NCBI RefSeq assembly: GCF_033115175.1
Contig: NC_084830.1
Span: 45,453,409-45,517,408 of the forward strand
DNA length: 64,000 nt
Direction of reading: 5' to 3'
Origin: Lepus europaeus
Lineage: Eukaryota; Chordata; Mammalia; Lagomorpha; Leporidae
Part shown: piece by piece, positions 57,252-64,000 of the stretch
Position numbering within the stretch: position 1 is the stretch's first letter
Layout of the letters: each line of letters begins with the position of its first letter
Program-made: the position numbers and the translations under genes
The notes under the pieces: model-generated
What the model saw: the letters and a program-made list of their open reading frames with translations, nothing else
Databases searched by the model: none
What the model was told of the DNA's origin: nothing

Positions 57252-57608
57252 GGCCAGTGCCATGGCTCACTTGGCTAATCCTCCACCTGCGGCGCTGGTA
57301 CCCCGGGTTCTAGTCCCGGTTGGGGTGCCAGTTCTGTCCCGGTTGCTCCTCTTCCAGTCCAGCTCTCTGCTGTGGCCCCGAGAGTGCAGTGGAGGATGGC
57401 CCAAGTGCTTGGGCCCTGCACCCGCATGGGAGACCGGGAAGAAGCACCTGGCTCCTGGTTTCGGATTGGCGCAGTGTGACGGCCGTGGCAGCCATTTGGG
57501 GGTGAACCAATGGAAGGAAGACCTTTCTCTCTGTCTCTCTCTCTCTCACTGTCTAACTCTGCCTGTAAAATATACATATATATATATATACATATATATG
57601 TATATATA
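57252..57608 (+). mobile_element. CSINE with a TA-rich microsatellite tail, plus strand
   Basis: The head is GGCCAGTGCCATGGC and the end CTGCCTGTAAAATATAC, followed by a (TA)n tract (57570-57613). The flanks tattatagtta (57241) and tataatagtta are near-identical duplications. Confidence 0.9.
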
Positions 57609-57640
57609 TATAATAGTTAATTATAGTCATCTCTATTTTT

Positions 57641-57940
57641 TTTAAAAAAGATTTATTTATGTTATTGGAAAGAGTTACAGAGGGAAAGAGATCTTCCATT
57701 TGCGGTTCACTTCCCAGATGGCTGCAATGGCCAGGGATGGACCAGGCTGAAGCCAGGAGCCAGGAGCTTCATCTGGGTCTCCCATGTGGGTGCAGGGACT
57801 CAAACACTTGGGCCATCTTCTCCTGCTTTCCCAGACCATTCACTAGCAGGGAGCTGGATCATAAATGGAACAGCTGGGACATATACCAGGATGCTGGTAT
57901 CTCAGGTGGTGGCTTTACCTGCTACACCATATGCTGGACT
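57641..57940 (-). mobile_element. CSINE, minus strand, inverted neighbour
   Basis: T-run, AAAAAAGATTTATTTATG, gatcttccatttgcggttc, and a terminal atatgctggac. It lies about 30 bp from an oppositely oriented CSINE. Confidence 0.88.
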
Positions 57941-58289
57941 CCATTATCTCTCTTTTGACTGCTCCATTGGCTATAACTTTCATCAAACTTTTCTCATCCT
58001 TGTCCCTATCTTCCATTGTCCCACGTACTGGGCTTAACCCATCTGAGCCACTCCTGGTTCTCTGAACATCCACACTAACACAAGGTATTCACTCAGCAGG
58101 AAAGCTCATTCAGATATGGCTCAGACAGACTTGTCTGGTGCTGTTTTTAATCTTTGAAGACTGAATTGATTCTTTCTTTCTGTTTATTCCCACACTATTA
58201 TGTCCATACTCATTTTTAGGATCTAATCTGGTAACTTGTGCTTCTCTCTTTACCTACTTTCTCCCACCAGAGACTGAGGTCCTGAGGTC
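57941..58289. other. Unassigned stretch
   Basis: No gene or named repeat recognised. Confidence 0.35.
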
Positions 58290-58390
58290 ACAGAATAATA
58301 ATAACAGTATGTCTTCATCATTTTTGTATGGCTCTGGCTTGGAAGCTTATGTCAGTAGGTGCTCATTAAACACTGAAAAAATGTACAGGT
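58290..58390 (+). repeat. L2-like tail fragment
   Basis: The segment ggcttggaagcttatgtcagtaggtgctcattaaacactg fits a decayed L2 end. Confidence 0.4.
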
Positions 58391-59299
58391 GGATGGTCCC
58401 TAGAGATTCATGAAGGCATCAGTGACGAACTGCAGAGGTTAGAAGTGCCCAGGAGCAGAAAGGAATAATTTTAAGCAAAGGAGAAGCATAAACCTAATAC
58501 AAGTAGGTTAAAAGGCATCTGGGGCGATTGAGGGGATGGGGCGGAGGTAAAGGGGTTAGGGAAGCAGTTACCTGCATAAAAACTTAGTGGCACCAAATCA
58601 CTCTCCCAGCACACTGGACATCAAGTGGAAAAATGGGAGAGGGCAGGAAGCCAATGAAAAATGCTGGAAATGTGCCGTGTATGCTGTGCTTTAGTAATGC
58701 TCCCCAGCACAGGAGTCTAATTGAAAACAAGAAAAAGCAAAGCCGGTGAGAGGCTGGACGATGGGATTCCCAGGGATCTGTCTCTGTTTATACATAGATG
58801 CGTATATACAGTCTGAGACCTCCGAAGAGGTCTCTGCAGTTTAACTGGGTTAGAACAAAGGCAATCTCTGAAAGAGTGATATTGTTGAAAAACAATCCAG
58901 ACATCAGATTAAACCTGCAGAATGAAACTGAGCGAGCAGAGCTAGGGGAAAATTACCTTGAGCCTCAGTACTAAATAGCCTGAATTCCAGGGTTATGGAG
59001 AAAATAGCCATCAAAACCCAGTGCTACTTTGTTCGGTGCTCTGGCACCATATACTTTACGAAAAAGCTCAGGACACTTTGGTGGTGGTGGTGAGGTACAA
59101 GGGTGCAAGACGAGGCATTTGAAATGGAGGGACATTCTGGAGAAAGATACCATCTTGGAGCAGACTGTTCCTTAGGAAGCAACATTGTCAGGCCTTGGTG
59201 TGTCATCAGAGAGCACTTTATCTTCTCCAGGAACCCATCTTACTATCATTGCCACGTCTGGCACATTTATTATTCATCTAACATTTAGGTGAGGGATCC
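58391..59299. other. Unassigned unique DNA
   Basis: No gene or named repeat recognised. Confidence 0.35.
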
Positions 59300-59560
59300 T
59301 GAGCTTTTGTAAGTTCACATGTCATTTTCTCACAAGAAGTCTTAACTGACATCTCAGTAAAAGAATATTCCTACCACTACTGGTCACTTTGCATTCCTTC
59401 CCACAGCTCCCTCTTCTACTCCTTTAGAGGATTTGTCACAGTTCATGACTATGATGGTGTCTGAATTTGTTTCTTCTCCCAGGGATCATTGCTCACTGCT
59501 GGATACCAACTGCTACACATAGGAGGTATTTGACAAATATGTTGGACTTGTGGAAATGTT
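59300..59560 (+). repeat. L2 3'-end fragment
   Basis: Motifs: agaagtcttaactgacatctc, cattccttcccacagctccc, gaggatttgtcacag, acacataggaggtatttgacaaatatgttgg. Good L2 order. Confidence 0.6.
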
Positions 59561-59699
59561 AGGCTCATGAGCAAGCTAAGATGGCAGATTGGATAGGCCA
59601 TGCCTTTAAGTTGTCCTTTAGCAAGAAGAGATGTCTCTTCCTTACATGCAGTGGGATTTAGGGAGTCCATTGTATTGAATGGCTATCACATATCAAGAA

Positions 59700-59830
59700 T
59701 ATTATTGGCACTATCACAACAATTCTTTTATTATACTCATTTTTCAGATGAAACAAAAGAGCCCAAGACAGTCTAGGCAACTTGCCCAAGGTTATGTAAG
59801 TTGTAATTCCCAGAGTTAGGGCTGAGCCCT
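59700..59830 (+). repeat. MIR-like fragment
   Basis: The segment tcatttttcagatgaaac, aggcaacttgcccaaggttatg, gagttagggctgagccc is a familiar MIR- or L2-associated core. Confidence 0.5.
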
Positions 59831-60589
59831 TTACCTGCTGTTCTCTCCTGCTGTCAGGTGGGGGCTTGCAGTATGCGTTGGTGAGTTAGGCTAACATGTG
59901 CACATGCTTTCAGAAGAGTGTGATGTACACTGTGCCTAATCTTCAGGAAAGAGAATGTGTGTGTGTGTGTGTGTTACAGGCGCATATGCAGTGTGTGTCC
60001 AGGAGAGCCTTGAGGGGAGCCACCAAGCCAGCTGCCTCAGAGCAGGGAGTAGAGACTGCCTGCTGCTTGTTCCTAGGTCCATCCTGCCCTAAGGCTGCCA
60101 TTTGGGCATCACTGCCCAAGGAAACAGTTGAGTTGATGAGGGCAGCCTGTGGGGAAAGAGACCTACCTAGACTGAGCCAGCCCAGAAGACAGCAGCCACT
60201 CTTGAGTAGAGGCATTGAGCAGATGGTTAGACGAGGAGGCTAAGTCATAGGCAGCATCAGGCTCAACAAAAGGCAGGAGCAGCTGCTAAGTGAGGGTGTG
60301 TGTTTGTGTATAGGCAACATAGATGGGCTGCTAAACAGAAGCTGTCCTTGAGCCTCCCACATGGATAGCTGTCTCTGTCGTTTCTCTTGTATCTGCATCA
60401 GGAGGGTGATGGAAAGTTGTGGTTTCTTGACATCACCATAGGGGAGAGCTTCCCTCATCACACACACACAAAATCACCCTTCTGCTCTACCCAGAGATTG
60501 TGGGGGGAAGAAAGGAAGGCCAGGTTAGCACTCATTGAGCCTCTTTTACATGCCCTACTAACATGACATATAGTCAGTATTGTGTGTGT
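59831..60589. other. Unassigned, with TG microsatellites
   Basis: (TG)n runs at 59957-59974 and 60581-60599. The open frame at 59896-60243 crosses the first run and has no family match. Confidence 0.35.
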
Positions 60590-60928
60590 GTGTGTGTATT
60601 TATTTATTTATTTATTTGAAGATTTATTTATTTATTTGAAAGAGTTACACAGAGAAGGAGGCAGAGAGTCTTCCATCTGCTGGGTCACTCCCCAATTGGC
60701 CACAATGGCCAGAGCTGCGCCGATCCAAAGCTAGGAGCCAGGAGCTTTTTCCAGGTCTCCGACACAGGTGCAGGGGCCCAAGGACTTGGGCCATCCTCTA
60801 TTGCTTTCCCAGGTCGTAGCAGAGAGCTGGATCAGAAGTGGAGCAGCCGGTACTTGAACGGGTGCCCATTTGGGATGCTGGCACTGCAAGCGGTGGCTTT
60901 ACCTGCTATGCGACAGCGGCAGCCCCTA
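60590..60928 (-). mobile_element. CSINE, minus strand, next to a TG microsatellite
   Basis: It reads TATTTATTTATTTATTTATTTGAAG, a second TTTATTTATTTATTTGAAAG, agtcttccatctgctgg, and a terminal gcggcagcccc. The tail motif appears twice. The flanks tattgtgtgt and tattgtatat are similar. Confidence 0.9.
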
Positions 60929-63219
60929 TTGTATATATTTTTACAGTATCAAGCTTATTAAAGCTTTGTAACTTCCAACATTTTATGGTGGACAATACTG
61001 AAGGTTATGAAATTTACTCATGGTTACTCAGGCGCTGTCTCACTGGAGTACCATACTGTCCTTCCTAGCTGAAGGAAGACGCCATTGTTGCTCATCTTAA
61101 TGAGAATGATATGAACCCGTTAGAAATACTTCCAGCTGAAAGTACCTGAAACCCTAAGTAATGAGGCCCAAGAATAGGGCAGTTACTGTGTTCATAAAAA
61201 GGGGCCTTGTGGTAGTGATTCCATGGGTTAGTTCTAACTACTCAGCAAGCCCCCAGAATCTTTCCAGGCCTCCTCTATCATCTACTGTAAAACTTGACTC
61301 ATGACCTCAAAGTGGCTGCTTATGTTCCAGGCATCATATCCTTAAAGACAATGTCCAAAACAAGAAAGTAAGGAAGGGAGTAAATGGGCCTTCTCCTATA
61401 CAGTCCTCTCTCTCTTTTGTTAGGAAGGAAAATATTTCCTGAAGCTTCCCAGTGGACTTTCTTTTGCATTTTATTGGCTGGAAATGAGTCCACCCTTAGA
61501 TGAAGAGGATGTCTCCCTGCCATGACCTGCTTGTGCTGGCCAAGACCAGTTCCTTGGGAATGCAATGAGGAAGGGGCATAACTGTTAGGACATGAAACTA
61601 AAACCAAGAGCTCATCAGGCTTTGTGACCATGATGGCATGAATGGAATCCCTTGGAGAACTGAGGATAAGGCACAGTTACTCACAGATGTAGACAGCAGG
61701 TAGTTTAGCATCACCTCGGATCTCAGGCTGAAGTCAAGAGCGCCAGGCGTGGACGTACTTTATAGTCTGAATGGGATAGGGCTACATAGACGTGTGAGCA
61801 ACCCAAAGAAAACATGAAACAAAACTTCAGTAGCAGCCAGCATATGATCAGGTGGTCTCTGGGTCAATGCAGCAGACTCTGTATCTTATGAGTTTCTTTG
61901 TCCAACTCGTGATTGGACAGAAGCACTCTAAATCCTTTATAACCAGCATGATTTATTTTATGTTCTCTGTTTTTGTTACTTCCTACCAAAGAAAATGCAT
62001 ATATTTCTTGGTGATTTGGGGGCTGTTTTTGGTCAAGGAAATTACTTTTAGGTGACAAATACAATATTACTAGTTCCCTTGCAGAATGGACTTGGTGCTT
62101 CATCAAGAGAAGTGAACCAACCTGATAGCTTTCCTATGGCTTTACTGTGTGTTCTTGACTTTTAATGATTTTCTTTTTCTTTTTGGTGGGTACCCTGTGA
62201 ATGTAGGCAGGATTGAAATGAAGTGGTGGCACCTCCCATTCAAATTAAGTACAAACATTTATTCAAAAGTTATAGTTGAGGTATTTAAATAATGCAAAAT
62301 GCCACAGCAGAAGCTAAAACTTTAATTTGGTCTCTGATTAAAGCCAATCTTCTCCATCTGGCCTTAGTTTCTAGCATAATCCTATAAACACAGACACGTG
62401 CTTCACTGATAATCATGTGTTAGGACTAGACGTGATCATTTGAAACCCCAGATTCTACAAATGCTGACCCAGAATGTGGACTTTAATTCCTCTGCACCTC
62501 CAGCTGCAGAACGTTGCCCATGGCCCAGCAACCTTGCTAAGACCACCATTTGGTTGACTCATCCCTTTGTTGTTGGACTTTTGTGATGTGATCATCCAAG
62601 CCAAGTGTAACTTATTTATCCTCTTGACTGGGGGATGAAGAGAGCAGGGAGGGCTTTTCCTTACATGGCGTGGCCCAGGCGTTCCGCGAGCTTCCCTTTC
62701 ACAGGGTTATTCCAAGTGGACTTGGGTGCAAGAGTTTTGCAGCATCACTCTACACTATTGGGTATTTTAAATGTTCCTCAGACATGGCTGTATTCGAGCC
62801 ACGATGACCCGAGCTAACACAAAAAGAAACAACTCTGCCAAACAGTTGTCCCTGGGTAGTTCTCTTCCCTGAGTGTTCCAGCGGTTTCTGGGCTAACAGG
62901 CAACTGGGGGAAAACTGTGGATCTCTTGACGAATGAAATAGGATAAAAAGCAGATTGCAGAACGTGCTCACCTTGTCGTTCACTCGAGGTCTGTGTTCGA
63001 AAGCCCCGGCCTTCTTGACCTAAACTCAAATTCCAGCTGGAACTGAGGAAGGGCAGTGTGTATGGATTGTGTTCTAAGCATGACAGGCGAGAGTCACTGG
63101 CTTTGGGTTCTTGACAGTGATGTCAAATGTTCTAGAATGGTCGATGCTAAAATTTTTTTACCAAAGTTAGGTCTAGAGCACATTGAGGAAACAGGAGTAC
63201 GCTGAGAGATTGTAGAGTA
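60929..63219. other. Unassigned unique DNA, 2.3 kb
   Basis: No gene, SINE or LINE recognised. The short open frames (up to 103 codons at 61320-61631, minus) have no recognisable family. Confidence 0.35.
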
Positions 63220-63365
63220 TGACTACCAAGACTTGAAATCAGGCATCTGTGGTTCATATCCAAAGTCTGATGCTGCCAGTTAGGGTGTATGTCCTTGGTA
63301 GGACACTTAGCTTCTCTAAGATCCTGTCTTTTATCTGTAAAACAAAGATACAAGTTTGGAGTTGG
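63220..63365 (+). repeat. MIR SINE
   Basis: Motifs: gacttgaaatcaggcatctgtggttcatatcc, gctgccagttagggtg, taggacacttagcttctctaag, tgtcttttatctgtaaaac. MIR core order is preserved. Confidence 0.65.
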
Positions 63366-64000
63366 GTGGAAGTCATAAAAATGCCCAAATTACAAGAATA
63401 AAAAGATTATGAATGTGTACAATTGAAATGTCTTGGGAGAATCTGGGTTCCAGATAGGGCTTGATCCAGGAGCAGATAATGTTCTCCTCATGGCAAGATG
63501 GCTTCTCCATGGTTTAAGCTCAATAATCTTACCCGTTCACCAGCCTTAATAAAGAAAAAAAGTATTTCTTCCCTGCCAGTACCCTCCATTTCCTCCCACC
63601 CCGCACAGTCTGACTCTCTTGGCTCATTAGGTCATTATTACGAACACTAGAACCAGTTACTAAGAACTGGGTCACTGCCCAGTCCTGAAGCCAGGAATGG
63701 GGTCAGCCTTTCCCTGCCTGCCCCAAGCTACAAGGACTGACAATAGGGAAGGGTTTTTTTTTCTTTTTTTGCTCTAAATGAAAAGGAATCATATTGCTAG
63801 TATCACAGGAAGAGGGGATGGATGTTGGGCAGGCCAAAACAATAGATGCCCACTGGACCAGCAGTCCATTCCCAGGTCACCCTTGTTAACAAGGAAGTGG
63901 GAGGGGCAGGAACAACACAGCACTGTTGTTTATGAGGCTGCAGGCCAGGGTCAGGCCTCAAGTACCAACAACTCCCTGCCCTGCCTTTCCTCACTGCGCA
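63366..64000. other. Unassigned unique DNA to the window end
   Basis: No gene or named repeat recognised. Short T-run at 63755-63769. Confidence 0.35.

Noticed and set aside
1-64000. CRISPR arrays, bacterial operons, tRNA or rRNA genes
   Set aside because: No regularly spaced repeats with unique spacers, no prokaryotic gene layout and no intact tRNA. The tRNA-like similarity is confined to SINE heads, which are decayed parts of the repeats.

Overview
This is mammalian nuclear DNA, almost certainly from a lagomorph and most likely the European rabbit. I count about 33 copies or fragments of the tRNA-derived C-repeat SINE (CSINE). Each copy has a GCCGGCGC-type head, a (CT)n stretch and an AAATAAATAAA-type tail, and many are flanked by clean target-site duplications (TSDs). 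That SINE is restricted to lagomorphs. The window also holds rabbit-type LINE-1 (L1) sequence and an older layer of MIR, L2, MER5-like and ancient L1 fragments shared by all placental mammals.

The only host protein-coding gene I can support is TSPYL5, a single-exon gene at 46422-47669 on the plus strand. Its CpG island (about 46.2-47.1 kb) carries a CCAAT box and half of an RFX X-box. A SINE-free stretch of about 2.5 kb follows, ending at a good polyadenylation signal at 50210, and is probably its 3' UTR. The rest of the window reads as intergenic or intronic DNA. In human, TSPYL5 lies in 8q22.1 between CPQ and MTDH; I see no exons of either neighbour.

Layout. 0-21 kb: non-coding DNA with scattered SINEs, including two that share one target site (6.69-7.39 kb), and a mariner-like MITE split by a SINE. 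21.6-24.7 kb: an L1 (copy A) that lost most of ORF2. 24.7-29 kb: mostly unassigned. 29.05-40.9 kb: a nested LINE complex. An old L1 (copy B) was hit by a 5'-truncated L1 (copy C, 30.3-31.7 kb) and then by a young, essentially full-length element (copy D, 31819-36099) with a 17-bp duplication, and it also carries three CSINEs. 41-46 kb: SINEs and ancient repeats. 46-50 kb: TSPYL5. 50-64 kb: SINEs, ancient repeats and unassigned DNA.

The most unusual object is copy D. It has an L1 promoter-like 5' end with a YY1 site and an intact 328-codon ORF1, but no ORF2. In ORF2's place lies about 2.2 kb that includes a decayed retroviral gag nucleocapsid and protease-start fragment, followed by an L1-type polyadenylated tail. 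It looks like a half-L1 (HAL1-like) mosaic that moved as one unit using reverse transcriptase supplied in trans.
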